Positions 9,431 through 18,230 of a stretch of 64,000 bases of DNA are shown piece after piece; positions within the stretch are counted from its first letter, which is position 1, and the number at the start of each line of letters is the position of its first letter. A program made the position numbers and the translations under genes. The DNA comes from Cyclobacterium amurskyense. GTDB taxonomy: Bacteria > Bacteroidota > Bacteroidia > Cytophagales > Cyclobacteriaceae. Under the pieces are notes generated by a model. That model made no database searches and was not told where the DNA came from. It worked only from the letters and a program-made list of their open reading frames with translations. The stretch is from NCBI RefSeq assembly GCF_001050135.1, contig NZ_CP012040.1:2046001-2110000 (forward strand), read 5' to 3'.

Positions 9431-12400
9431 ATGTTAGAATCAATAGCAAAAGGGTTAGCGAAAGTCTTCGGTACAAAATCTGACCGAGACATTAAGACCT
9501 TAAGCCCTGTCGTAGCACTAGTTAATACCGCCTTTGCGCAATTGGCCAATATTTCTGATGACGAATTAAGAAATGAGACATCCAAGATAAAGGCATTGAT
9601 CGATGAGGACTTAAAGTCATTTGATGACCGAATTTCTGAAATACGAGTTGAAATTGATAAGCTAAATCCAGAGGAGGTACAAGCCAAGGATGCATTGTTT
9701 AATAAAATTGATGCAGTAGAAAAAGAAAGGGATGAAGCTTTAGAAGTAAGCTTAGAAAAAGTTCTACCAAGGGCTTTTGCAGTAGTGAAAGAAACAGCTC
9801 GCCGATTAAAAGAAAACGGTAAGTTAACAGTTACTGCCACTCTCCAAGATCAAACCATGGCAGCCTCAAAATCCTATGTGGAACTTGACGGTGATCAAGC
9901 CACTTGGAAAAACAAATGGACTGCAGCAGGAGTGGAAGTCACCTGGGAAATGATCCATTACAATGTACAATTACTTGGTGGTGTTGCCTTACATAGAGGA
10001 AATATTGCCGAGATGGCCACTGGTGAAGGTAAAACTTTGGTTTCAACCCTACCGGCTTACCTCAATGCCCTTGCGGGAAGAGGGGTTCATATTGTTACTG
10101 TAAATGATTACCTGGCAAAACGAGATTCAGAATGGAATGCTCCAATATTCGAATTTCATGGTTTGAAAGTGGACTGTATAGATAAATATCCACCTAACTC
10201 TGAAGCCAGGAGGACTGCATACCAAGCAGATATCGTATATGGAACCAATAATGAGTTTGGTTTTGATTACCTAAGAGACAACATGGCCAGAGATTCCAAA
10301 GATCTGGTTCAAGGCAAACATCATTTTGCAATGATAGATGAGGTCGATTCTGTCCTTATTGATGATGCAAGAACGCCTTTGATTATTTCCGGTCCGGTTC
10401 CTAGAGGGGGTGAGCATGAATTCTACGAAATGAAACCAAGGGTATCTACCTTGGTGGATGAACAAAGAAAGCTTGTTCAAAACTACCTTTCAGATGCAAA
10501 AAGGCTGATTAAAGGAGGAAATGAAAAAGAAGGTGGCCTGGCATTGTTCCGCGCATTCAGAGGACTACCAAAATACAAGCCATTGATTAAGTATTTGTCT
10601 GAGCCAGGAATCAGAGTAATCCTTCAAAAAACAGAAAACCACTACCTTCAGGACAACAAGCGAAATATGCCTGAAGCGGATGAACCTTTATTGTTTACCA
10701 TTGATGAAAAATCAAATAGTGTAGACTTGACCGATAATGGTATTGAAACCATCACCAGAAAAAATGAAGACAATAGCTTCTTTATTTTGCCAGATATAGG
10801 AATGGAAATCGCCGAATTAGAAAAAGATGAGACGATAGAAGATCATGAAAAACTGGTCAGAAAAGAGGAGATCATCAAAGATTACGGAATAAAATCACAA
10901 AGGATACATACCGTAAATCAACTGTTGAAGTCCTATTGTATGTTCGAAAAGGACACTGAGTACATTTTGGTAGATGGAAAAGTGAAAATAGTTGATGAGC
11001 AAACTGGTAGGGTTATGGAAGGCCGAAGGTATTCTGATGGACTCCACCAGGCCATAGAAGCAAAAGAAAATGTAAAAGTAGAGGATGCAACCCAAACCTA
11101 CGCCACCATTACTTTGCAAAACTATTTCAGAATGTACCACAAACTTTCCGGTATGACTGGTACTGCGGAAACAGAAGCAGGAGAGTTTTGGGAAATTTAC
11201 AAACTGGATGTAATCGTAATCCCTACAAATAAACCTATTCAACGTAAAGATCATCAAGACAAAGTATACAAAACAGTTAGAGAGAAATTCAATGCTGTAG
11301 TAGATGAGATCAACGAACTCACTGATGCCAATCGACCTGTTCTAGTGGGTACAACCTCAGTAGAAATATCGGAACTACTCAGTAGAATGCTTACCATAAG
11401 GAAAATCAAGCATCAGGTACTTAATGCGAAACAACATGCTCGTGAAGCAGATGTAGTAGCCGAAGCAGGAAAAGCCAAAACAGTAACCATTGCAACAAAT
11501 ATGGCAGGTAGGGGTACTGATATTAAGCTTACCGCTGAATCCAAGGGTGCTGGTGGTCTTGCTATTATTGGTACTGAAAGGCATGAATCAAGACGAGTGG
11601 ATAGACAGTTGCGTGGTAGATCAGGTAGACAAGGAGATCCGGGTTCAACCCAGTTTTTTGTGTCTCTTGAAGATAATCTCATGCGTTTGTTTGGCTCAGA
11701 GAGAATTGCCAAGCTAATGGATAGAATGGGACTTGAAGAAGGCGAAGTAATTCAGCATTCTATGATTACCAAGTCTATTGAAAGAGCGCAACGAAAAGTT
11801 GAAGAAAATAACTTTGGGGTAAGGAAAAGGTTGTTGGAGTATGATGATGTCATGAACAGCCAAAGGGAGGTTGTTTACAGAAGAAGAAAAAATGCCCTTA
11901 TTGGAGACAGGTTGGAGCTGGATATTCTCAATATCATGTATGATGTTTGTGAAGACCTTATTGAAATGGGTAAAACCTCCGATGACCTGGAAAACCTAAG
12001 AATGAACATTTTTAGCTCTCTAGGCATTGATCATCAATTTACAGAGGCGGAATTAAAGGATAAGGACACCACTAGTTTGACAAAAATCCTTTTCGACAAG
12101 GCTTATAAGAGTTATACCCGTAAGAACGAAGGTATTATTCAAAGGGCCATGCCGATTCTAAAAGACGTACAAAAAAATAGAGGTGCAACAGTTAAGGAGA
12201 TTATGGTACCCATTTCCGATGGTATCAAACAAATAGGAGTGGTGATCAATCTAGAATCTACTTTAAATAATGAAGGTAGGGACCTAATTCGAGCCATTGA
12301 AAAAACGGTAACTTTAGCCATAATAGATCAAAACTGGAAGGAGCATCTAAGAGACATGGATGACCTGAAACAATCAGTACAAAATGCTGTTTATGAACAA

Positions 12401-12811
12401 AAGGATCCATTATTGATCTATAAGTTCGAAGCATTTGAAATGTTTAAACGCTTCTTAGGAAAACTGAATGACGATATCGTTTCTTTTATTTCCAAATCTG
12501 ACCTTCCAAAGCAGGATCCAGAGCAGGTAAAAGCGGCCCAAAACCAACAAGGTGCTGAACCTAAAGTAACGGCCTCTAAAGAAGAAGTAGGCAATACGCT
12601 AGGAAACCAAAGTGGACAGAGAGCAGCCATTGCCAACAGCAGACCAGCAGCCAACAGAGAACCCGTAAAACCACGGAAATCTGATAAGGTCTACGGCAGA
12701 AATGACCGTGTAACGGTAAAATACGCCAATGGTAATTTAAAGAAAGACGTAAAATATAAAAGTGTAGAGCAGGATATTGCTGATGCTAAGTGTGTGATAA
12801 TCGAAGATTAA
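9431..12811 (+). CDS. secA: Preprotein translocase ATPase SecA (long Bacteroidota form)
   Basis: Motor ATPase that drives proteins through SecYEG. At 1126 residues it is longer than the roughly 900-residue proteobacterial form. Visible are the Walker A region MATGEGKTL (about 195-203), the DEVD box in MIDEVDSVLIDDARTPL (about 301), a family-typical insertion after it (about 340-480), TGTAETEAGEF, and the helicase C-terminal motif NMAGRGTDI (about 690) followed by RQLRGRSGRQGDPG. The tail is Gln/Ala/Pro-rich and ends in a basic YGRNDRVTVKYANG segment instead of the Cys-rich zinc-binding SEC-C motif, as often in this phylum. It is followed closely by a SPOR lipoprotein gene. Confidence 0.97.
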   Translation: MLESIAKGLAKVFGTKSDRDIKTLSPVVALVNTAFAQLANISDDELRNETSKIKALIDEDLKSFDDRISEIRVEIDKLNPEEVQAKDALFNKIDAVEKERDEALEVSLEKVLPRAFAVVKETARRLKENGKLTVTATLQDQTMAASKSYVELDGDQATWKNKWTAAGVEVTWEMIHYNVQLLGGVALHRGNIAEMATGEGKTLVSTLPAYLNALAGRGVHIVTVNDYLAKRDSEWNAPIFEFHGLKVDCIDKYPPNSEARRTAYQADIVYGTNNEFGFDYLRDNMARDSKDLVQGKHHFAMIDEVDSVLIDDARTPLIISGPVPRGGEHEFYEMKPRVSTLVDEQRKLVQNYLSDAKRLIKGGNEKEGGLALFRAFRGLPKYKPLIKYLSEPGIRVILQKTENHYLQDNKRNMPEADEPLLFTIDEKSNSVDLTDNGIETITRKNEDNSFFILPDIGMEIAELEKDETIEDHEKLVRKEEIIKDYGIKSQRIHTVNQLLKSYCMFEKDTEYILVDGKVKIVDEQTGRVMEGRRYSDGLHQAIEAKENVKVEDATQTYATITLQNYFRMYHKLSGMTGTAETEAGEFWEIYKLDVIVIPTNKPIQRKDHQDKVYKTVREKFNAVVDEINELTDANRPVLVGTTSVEISELLSRMLTIRKIKHQVLNAKQHAREADVVAEAGKAKTVTIATNMAGRGTDIKLTAESKGAGGLAIIGTERHESRRVDRQLRGRSGRQGDPGSTQFFVSLEDNLMRLFGSERIAKLMDRMGLEEGEVIQHSMITKSIERAQRKVEENNFGVRKRLLEYDDVMNSQREVVYRRRKNALIGDRLELDILNIMYDVCEDLIEMGKTSDDLENLRMNIFSSLGIDHQFTEAELKDKDTTSLTKILFDKAYKSYTRKNEGIIQRAMPILKDVQKNRGATVKEIMVPISDGIKQIGVVINLESTLNNEGRDLIRAIEKTVTLAIIDQNWKEHLRDMDDLKQSVQNAVYEQKDPLLIYKFEAFEMFKRFLGKLNDDIVSFISKSDLPKQDPEQVKAAQNQQGAEPKVTASKEEVGNTLGNQSGQRAAIANSRPAANREPVKPRKSDKVYGRNDRVTVKYANGNLKKDVKYKSVEQDIADAKCVIIED

Positions 12812-12822
12812 ATACCTTTATC

Positions 12823-13368
12823 ATGTTTAAAAAAATAAACGTATGCCTATTGTCACTGCTTATTTTTAGTAGCTGTGGCATCATCAATATTCGAAAAAGC
12901 GGTGGAAACATCGATCGATACAACAACTATACGGAGGACCTTGAAGCAAGCAGAATACAGTTTGCCGAACTTCCTCAAGCTGAAAGCAGTTTTGCTGCGG
13001 AAAGTAGCAGTGCCGCTGCAATTGATTTAGAGCTCGATAGAAGAATAGATCAAATTGCTCAGGAAAACAGTAAAGAATTGTTTGTAAACGGCTTTACCAT
13101 ATTGATTTACAGTGGTGTAGATAGAGAAAAAGCCTTTGATATAAGAAATGAAGCCTATTCTGAATTTCCACAGACACAAACCTATATGGAATACCAACAG
13201 CCAAGGTATTTGGTTAAAGTAGGACGCTTCGTTAATAAAATTGAAGCTTTGGCAACCTATGAAAAAATGAATACCGTATTTTCAAGTGCCAGGATCATTA
13301 AAGATCGGTTTTTGAAATTCAATGAAGAAAAGAAAGAAGAAGTAAATATTGAAAATGTTGAAAGATAA
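12823..13368 (+). CDS. SPOR-domain lipoprotein
   Basis: 181-residue envelope lipoprotein likely to bind denuded peptidoglycan strands. ATG 12823 was chosen, 11 bp after the secA stop, because it starts a lipoprotein signal (CLLSLLIFSSC, Cys 17); the longer frame would overlap secA with non-signal residues. The C-terminal half (about 85-170) has the SPOR pattern: FTILIYSGVDREKAFDIRNEA, then YQQPRYLVKVGRF and ALATYEKM. The acidic, Ala/Ser-rich middle is probably a linker. The end overlaps the next gene by 14 bp, so the two are likely cotranslated. Confidence 0.78.
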   Translation: MFKKINVCLLSLLIFSSCGIINIRKSGGNIDRYNNYTEDLEASRIQFAELPQAESSFAAESSSAAAIDLELDRRIDQIAQENSKELFVNGFTILIYSGVDREKAFDIRNEAYSEFPQTQTYMEYQQPRYLVKVGRFVNKIEALATYEKMNTVFSSARIIKDRFLKFNEEKKEEVNIENVER

Positions 13369-14545
13369 AATTCACCAACTATCCGATAAATACAAATCGG
13401 AAGTTATTGCCGTAAGAAGACATTTACATGCCAATCCTGAGTTGTCCTTCCAAGAAACAAATACTGTTGCTTATGTGGAAGAAAAATTACGTGAGTTTGG
13501 TATAACTAACATTGAATCTAAAGCAGATACAGGCCTTGTTGTTATCATTGAAGGTAAAAACCCTAGTAAAAAAGTTATTGCATTGAGAGGTGATATGGAT
13601 GCACTTCCCATTGTAGAAGCCAATGACGTTCCTTACAAATCCACCAATCCTGGCGTAATGCATGCATGTGGACATGATGTTCATACTTCATCACTCTTAG
13701 GTACTGCAAGGATTCTTAACGAGTTGAAGGATGAGTTTGAAGGTACTATCAAACTGCTTTTTCAACCTGGGGAAGAAAAAATACCAGGAGGAGCATCTAT
13801 GATGATCAGAGATGGGGCACTTCAAAACCCTACTCCAAAAGCAATAATAGGTCAACATGTTATGCCTTTCATTCCAGTAGGTAAAGTAGGTTTCAGAAAA
13901 GGCATGTACATGGCAAGTGCCGATGAATTGTACCTTAAGGTAAAAGGCAAAGGTGGTCATGGTGCAATGCCAGAAACCATTGTAGATCCAATCTTAATCA
14001 GTGCTCATATCCTGGTTGCTTTGCAGCAGGTAGTAAGTAGAAAAGCAGACCCTAAAACACCTTCTGTTCTTTCATTTGGGAGAGTTATAGCTGAAGGAGC
14101 TACCAATGTTATACCTAATGAGGTTAATATTGAAGGTACTTTCAGAACTTTAAATGAGGTTTGGCGAAAAGAAGCTCATGGGCACATGCTTAAAATTGCT
14201 AAGGGTATTGCCGAAGGAATGGGTGGAGAAGTGGAATTCGAAATTCGTAAAGGATACCCTTTCCTAAAAAACGAGCCAGAACTTACTCAAAGAGCCATTG
14301 ATGCGGCAGAAACCTATCTAGGCAAAGAAAACGTATTAGACCTTGATATATGGATGGCTGCTGAAGACTTCTCTTATTATACTCAGGAAATAGACGGTTG
14401 TTTCTACAGATTAGGCACAAGAAACGAAGCCAAAGGTATCGTTTCAAGCGTACATACTCCAACATTTGACATAGATGAGGATGCTTTGGGTATTAGTACA
14501 GGATTGATGGCCTTTTTAGCTATAGAAGAACTAAAACACCAATAA
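13355..14545 (+). CDS. M20-family amidohydrolase (N-acyl amino acid / hippurate hydrolase type)
   Basis: Zinc amidohydrolase that removes acyl groups from amino acids or small peptides. Motifs: RRHLHANPELSFQE near the N-terminus, RGDMDALPIVE (about 81-91), HACGHDVHTSSLLG (metal ligands, about 101-114), FQPGEEKIPGGASMM, and GQHVMPFIPVGKVG. ATG 13355 is preferred over the TTG two codons upstream. It overlaps the preceding SPOR gene by 14 bp. Length of 396 is usual. The natural acyl substrate is not evident; the location beside a peptidoglycan-binding protein may be accidental. Confidence 0.92.
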   Translation: MLKDKIHQLSDKYKSEVIAVRRHLHANPELSFQETNTVAYVEEKLREFGITNIESKADTGLVVIIEGKNPSKKVIALRGDMDALPIVEANDVPYKSTNPGVMHACGHDVHTSSLLGTARILNELKDEFEGTIKLLFQPGEEKIPGGASMMIRDGALQNPTPKAIIGQHVMPFIPVGKVGFRKGMYMASADELYLKVKGKGGHGAMPETIVDPILISAHILVALQQVVSRKADPKTPSVLSFGRVIAEGATNVIPNEVNIEGTFRTLNEVWRKEAHGHMLKIAKGIAEGMGGEVEFEIRKGYPFLKNEPELTQRAIDAAETYLGKENVLDLDIWMAAEDFSYYTQEIDGCFYRLGTRNEAKGIVSSVHTPTFDIDEDALGISTGLMAFLAIEELKHQ

Positions 14546-14559
14546 ATCAACAAACTGCA

Positions 14560-15330
14560 ATGAGAAAATCATTTTTGACTGCCTTTATATTTGGGCTAGT
14601 TGTCCTCAATACTTATGGTTGGGGACTAACTGGACATCGGGTGGTAGGGGAAATCGCCTCATTTCACTTGTCAAAGAAGACTGCAAAAAGTATTCAAGAT
14701 ATATTGGGACCTGAATCTCTTGCTATGGTAGCCAATTGGATGGATGAAATAAAGTCTGATCCTTCCTACAATAAGCTAAACTCTTGGCATTATTTGACTG
14801 TAAAAACAGGCCAAGGCTATGATCCTTCCATTCAGGAAAAGTCTGGAGATGCTTTTGGTAAGACTAAAATGATTATTGCAGCGCTTAAAAATGGAGAACT
14901 AGACCTGGAAGAAAAAAAAGCTTATTTAAAAATGCTCGTTCATCTTGTAGGTGACCTGCATCAGCCCCTACATGTTGGGACAGGAAAAGACAGGGGTGGA
15001 AATGATGAAAAAGTTACTTATTTCAATGAAAACACCAATTTGCATACTGTCTGGGATTCAAAGATCATAGACGGGAAAAACCTTAGCTACACCGAACTGG
15101 CTCAACATCTAAATAGACGAATCAATAAAAACCTTATTAATCAATACCAAAATGCTCCTATGGACAGGTGGTTAAAGGAAGCAGTAGATTTACGACCAAT
15201 AATTTATGACTTACCTGATAATAGCCGTTTGTTTTATTCTTATGGATATAAAACTTATCCTATCATAGAAGAAAGGTTAATGGCTGGAGGTATTAGATTA
15301 GCAGGCATATTGAATGAGATATTTAGCTAA
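14560..15330 (+). CDS. Secreted S1/P1-type nuclease
   Basis: Zinc-dependent single-strand nuclease / 3'-nucleotidase of the S1/P1 family, exported by a signal peptide of about 20 residues. Cleavage before WGLTGHRVVGEIA would expose the N-terminal Trp that coordinates zinc in this family. Further ligands are in NWMDEI, LNSWHYL, MLVHLVGDLHQPLHVG and NLHTVWDSKII. Length 256 is typical. It ends by overlapping the convergent comF-like gene by 4 bp. Likely role: scavenging nucleotides from external nucleic acid. Confidence 0.93.
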   Translation: MRKSFLTAFIFGLVVLNTYGWGLTGHRVVGEIASFHLSKKTAKSIQDILGPESLAMVANWMDEIKSDPSYNKLNSWHYLTVKTGQGYDPSIQEKSGDAFGKTKMIIAALKNGELDLEEKKAYLKMLVHLVGDLHQPLHVGTGKDRGGNDEKVTYFNENTNLHTVWDSKIIDGKNLSYTELAQHLNRRINKNLINQYQNAPMDRWLKEAVDLRPIIYDLPDNSRLFYSYGYKTYPIIEERLMAGGIRLAGILNEIFS

Positions 15331-16025
15331 TAATAGCTTCCTGCTGCCAAAACAGCCATATCTATACTTCTAGGCTTGCAAGAGTTAAGTGAAATCGCAC
15401 AAGAGGCCAAGGTAGCTCCTGTTGTCATGACATCATCTACAAGAAGCAAGCTATTATCCTTGATTTCATCCTTATTCTTGGTTTCAAATACCTCTGAAAC
15501 ATTTTCCCATCGTTCAATCCTTGACTTGTTGGTTTGTGTTTCAGTGGGTAGTTTTCTTAATAATAGGTTCTTGCATTCTGTCTCAAGTGCATCAGCAAGG
15601 CCAATAGCAAATTGTTCACTCTGATTATACCCTCTAATTTGTAGCTTGCGCTCATGCAAAGGAACAGGCACTATATAGTCCCAAACATCCTTATAACCGT
15701 TCTTTTTTAACAAAAAGCCATAATTTAGACCCAAAACCCTAGCAAGCTCTGCTTTGTTTTTGTATTTAATTTGATGCAAAAGCTTTTGGCTGTAACCCTT
15801 TTTAGAGAAGCGGAGATAAGCCATTACCTTATTAACAGGAGCAAGACCAAGTAATTTTATTTTTAGGTCATTTTCCTCAGGAATCAGGTGATAATTGGTC
15901 ACTGGAAGCTGAGAAACACATATTTTACACAATTGATCTTCAAATGGAAATAGGCTTCGTTTACACAAACAACAAGTTTCTGGCAAAACCAATGATAAAA
16001 AATCTCTCCAATATTTGAAACGCAT
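15327..16025 (-). CDS. comF: ComF-family phosphoribosyltransferase-like protein
   Basis: 232-residue ComF-like protein. The N-terminus has a four-Cys zinc motif (CCLCKRSLF...CKICVSQLP, about 18-40). The C-terminal half is a type I phosphoribosyltransferase fold with the PRPP loop LLLVDDVMTTGATL (about 194-207) and the PLHERKLQIRGYNQSEQFA segment typical of ComF. In competent bacteria ComF assists DNA uptake; in Bacteroidota its role is unproven. No other competence gene is nearby. The reading frame overlaps the end of the convergent nuclease gene by 4 bp. Confidence 0.88.
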   Translation of the reverse strand: MRFKYWRDFLSLVLPETCCLCKRSLFPFEDQLCKICVSQLPVTNYHLIPEENDLKIKLLGLAPVNKVMAYLRFSKKGYSQKLLHQIKYKNKAELARVLGLNYGFLLKKNGYKDVWDYIVPVPLHERKLQIRGYNQSEQFAIGLADALETECKNLLLRKLPTETQTNKSRIERWENVSEVFETKNKDEIKDNSLLLVDDVMTTGATLASCAISLNSCKPRSIDMAVLAAGSYY

Positions 16026-16163
16026 ACCTAAAATGGGTTGTTTATAATTGATGAGCCATTTTACCTGCTATATTTGTAAACAAATGGCCTGTATCAATTT
16101 ATAGAAAATTTTGAATTAATGAAATAATCGAAGATTCAGGAAAGATAAAAAACAACAAATCAA

Positions 16164-16532
16164 ATGGCATTGCTAAAAAAAGACCTGGATTTAGAAAGAA
16201 GGTGGTCAAAACTTCTTTCAGGTTTACATGAAATATTTGGAAAAAAACCCTCCGATCTGAATGCCGTATTGTTTATAATAGGAGTGCAGGAATTGGGGAA
16301 AGGACCACGCCATTTTACAAAGGAGGAAAAGCAAGACTTAATGCATATTGCTGTTTGCAAGGTGTTGAGCTTCTCAGACTTTTACACCTTGGATTTTATA
16401 GATCAGGATGGCTGGCCTCATTGGAAGTTAATAAAAAAATTGCCACATTTAAATACTGCTGAGCAAGAAAAAATGCTTAAAATCCATGTACTGGATTATT
16501 TTGAAGACGAATTTGAAATTGATATTAAATGA
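16164..16532 (+). CDS. Conserved hypothetical protein, 122 aa
   Basis: No domain recognised with confidence. The protein is soluble, mostly helical by composition, with hydrophobic stretches NAVLFIIGVQEL and LMHIAVCKVLS that look like a buried core, and an acidic end (YFEDEFEIDIK). The ATGA overlap (4 bp) with exodeoxyribonuclease III downstream indicates translational coupling and a real gene. The ATG at 16164 is preceded by an AT-rich stretch of over 100 bp that should hold the promoter. Function unknown. Confidence 0.7.
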   Translation: MALLKKDLDLERRWSKLLSGLHEIFGKKPSDLNAVLFIIGVQELGKGPRHFTKEEKQDLMHIAVCKVLSFSDFYTLDFIDQDGWPHWKLIKKLPHLNTAEQEKMLKIHVLDYFEDEFEIDIK

Positions 16533-17287
16533 AAATAATATCCTATAATGTAAATGGAATTAGGGCAGCATTAAAAAAAGGCTTTGCTGAATGGCTTGAA
16601 ACAGAAAATCCGGATGTTATTGGATTGCAAGAAGTAAAGGCATTAGAAAATCAAGTGGATATTGCCATTTTTAAGGACCTTGGATACCATGTGTATTGGT
16701 ATCCTGCTGTTAAGAAAGGATACAGTGGTGTAGCCATTTTAAGCAAGCTAAAACCAGACAACTTAACCTATGGTATAGATGTAAGTAAATACGATGATGA
16801 AGGCAGGACAATTAGAGCTGATTATGCTGATTTCTCCTTTCTCTGCGCCTATTTCCCTTCTGGAACTACTGGAGGCTTAAGACAGGAGTTTAAATATGCT
16901 TTCTTAGATGATATATACGGTTACACTCAGGATTTAATCAAGGAAAAGCCCAATCTTATATTAAGTGGGGATTATAATATCTGTCATAAACCAATAGACA
17001 TACATAATCCGGTAGCCAATAAAAACACTTCTGGCTTTCTTCCAGAAGAAAGGGAATGGATGGACAAGTTTACTTCCAACGGTTTCGATGATAGCTTTAG
17101 GCTATTGAATCCAAATCCGGACCAATACAGCTGGTGGAGCTATCGTGCCAATGCAAGGGCCAATAACAAGGGCTGGAGAATAGACTACCACATGACCACT
17201 CCTTCTATGAGTGCTAAAGTAAAAAAGGTAGATATATTGCAGGAAGTGTCCCATTCGGACCATTGTCCAATAGTAGTTGAAGTTTAG
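16529..17287 (+). CDS. xth: Exodeoxyribonuclease III / AP endonuclease
   Basis: Mg-dependent nuclease of the exonuclease III family that cuts at abasic sites and trims 3' ends in base-excision repair. Visible active-site motifs are ISYNVNGIRAALKKGF (Asn), GLQEVKA (metal-binding Glu, about 34-40), LSGDYNICHKPID (Asp/Asn, about 145-157), WWSYRANARANNKGWRIDY and the C-terminal HSDHCPIVV (catalytic Asp-His). Length 252 is normal. It is coupled by a 4-bp overlap to the hypothetical gene upstream. Confidence 0.96.
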   Translation: MKIISYNVNGIRAALKKGFAEWLETENPDVIGLQEVKALENQVDIAIFKDLGYHVYWYPAVKKGYSGVAILSKLKPDNLTYGIDVSKYDDEGRTIRADYADFSFLCAYFPSGTTGGLRQEFKYAFLDDIYGYTQDLIKEKPNLILSGDYNICHKPIDIHNPVANKNTSGFLPEEREWMDKFTSNGFDDSFRLLNPNPDQYSWWSYRANARANNKGWRIDYHMTTPSMSAKVKKVDILQEVSHSDHCPIVVEV

Positions 17288-17328
17288 CTAATAATAAAAT
17301 AAAGTCGTGGTAAAAGCCTAATAATACG

Positions 17329-17730
17329 ATGAAATCAATAAAAATTTCCATTCCATCTTTGATTGAAAATATTACTATCGTTGAAAGTTTTATTGATAAT
17401 GCCCGTGAAAAGTTCAATATTAACGATGACATCTACGGCAATATCATGATTTCTGTTACCGAATGTGTGAACAATGCAATCGTACATGGTAATAAAATAG
17501 ACAAAAAAAGAGTTGTCAAACTAGAACTCATATTTCTAGACAATCAGATAAAATTTATCATTGAAGATGAAGGTGATGGTTTTGACCATCAAAAGCTTAA
17601 CGACCCAACAGCATTAGAAAATCTGGAGAAATCCGGAGGAAGGGGAGTGTTCATAATGAAACATCTCAGCGACGAGGTAGAATTTGAGAATGAAGGAAAA
17701 AAGATAACCCTCACTTTTTATATGAACTAA
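17329..17730 (+). CDS. RsbW-like ATP-binding (anti-sigma factor kinase type) protein
   Basis: A 133-residue GHKL ATPase domain alone, like the serine kinase/anti-sigma factors RsbW and SpoIIAB. ATP-binding boxes are N box ECVNNAIVHGNKID (about 45-58), G1 box EDEGDGFD (about 83-90) and G2 box SGGRGVFIMKHLSDEVEF. It lacks transmembrane or receiver domains. No sigma factor or anti-anti-sigma (STAS) gene sits nearby, so its partner must be encoded elsewhere. ybeY begins 1 bp after its stop, which suggests an operon with translation genes. Confidence 0.88.
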   Translation: MKSIKISIPSLIENITIVESFIDNAREKFNINDDIYGNIMISVTECVNNAIVHGNKIDKKRVVKLELIFLDNQIKFIIEDEGDGFDHQKLNDPTALENLEKSGGRGVFIMKHLSDEVEFENEGKKITLTFYMN

Positions 17731-17731
17731 A

Positions 17732-18178
17732 ATGGCTATTAATTTCTTTGAAGAAGAAATAAAATCATCTTTAACAGAAAGAAGACAAGTTAAAGCATGG
17801 ATCAAACAAATCGCAACAAACAAAGGATTTAAGGTTAACACCCTAAATTACATTTTTTGTACGGACGATTACTTATTAGATATAAATGTAAATTATCTAA
17901 ACCACGATACATTTACAGATATTGTAACTTTTGATCAATCTGAGAAGGATACTGAAATTGAAGGTGATATTTATATAAGCGTAGAAAGAGTTAAAGAAAA
18001 CGCCAAAAACCTTAATACAAGTTACAAAGAGGAACTCCTAAGGGTCTTGGCCCACGGATTACTTCATCTTTGTGGGTACAAAGACAAAACAGAAAATGAG
18101 AAAAAGGAAATGAGAAACGAAGAAAACATCTCGCTCTCATTGTACCCACCAACTGTTCCACGTGGAACAGTAAATTAA
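17732..18178 (+). CDS. ybeY: Endoribonuclease YbeY
   Basis: Zinc metal-dependent RNase for 16S rRNA 3' maturation and ribosome quality control. The metal motif is VLAHGLLHLCGYKD (about 108-121), in which Asp replaces the third His of the proteobacterial form, as is usual in this phylum. Also visible: the conserved FTDIVTFD and GDIYISVERV. The last residues (TVPRGTV) are encoded by a parS-like palindrome, so the C-terminus is shaped by a DNA site. The gene starts 1 bp after the RsbW-like stop. Confidence 0.93.
   Translation: MAINFFEEEIKSSLTERRQVKAWIKQIATNKGFKVNTLNYIFCTDDYLLDINVNYLNHDTFTDIVTFDQSEKDTEIEGDIYISVERVKENAKNLNTSYKEELLRVLAHGLLHLCGYKDKTENEKKEMRNEENISLSLYPPTVPRGTVN
18154..18169. promoter_or_regulatory. 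parS-like site 1 (ParB binding)
   Basis: TGTTCCACGTGGAACA is a perfect 16-bp palindrome matching the ParB/Spo0J parS consensus core (GTTnCACGTGnAAC). It lies inside the 3' end of ybeY. ParB loading here would support chromosome segregation near the origin. Confidence 0.88.
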
Positions 18179-18199
18179 AATCATTTAAACAAAGGCAAG

Positions 18200-18215
18200 T
18201 GTTTCACGTGGAACA
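18200..18215. promoter_or_regulatory. parS-like site 2 (ParB binding)
   Basis: TGTTTCACGTGGAACA differs from a perfect palindrome by one position and lies 30 bp after site 1, in the leader of mnmG. Two close parS sites fit the grouping of such sites near replication origins. Confidence 0.88.
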
Positions 18216-18230
18216 CTAGATCAAACGAAT

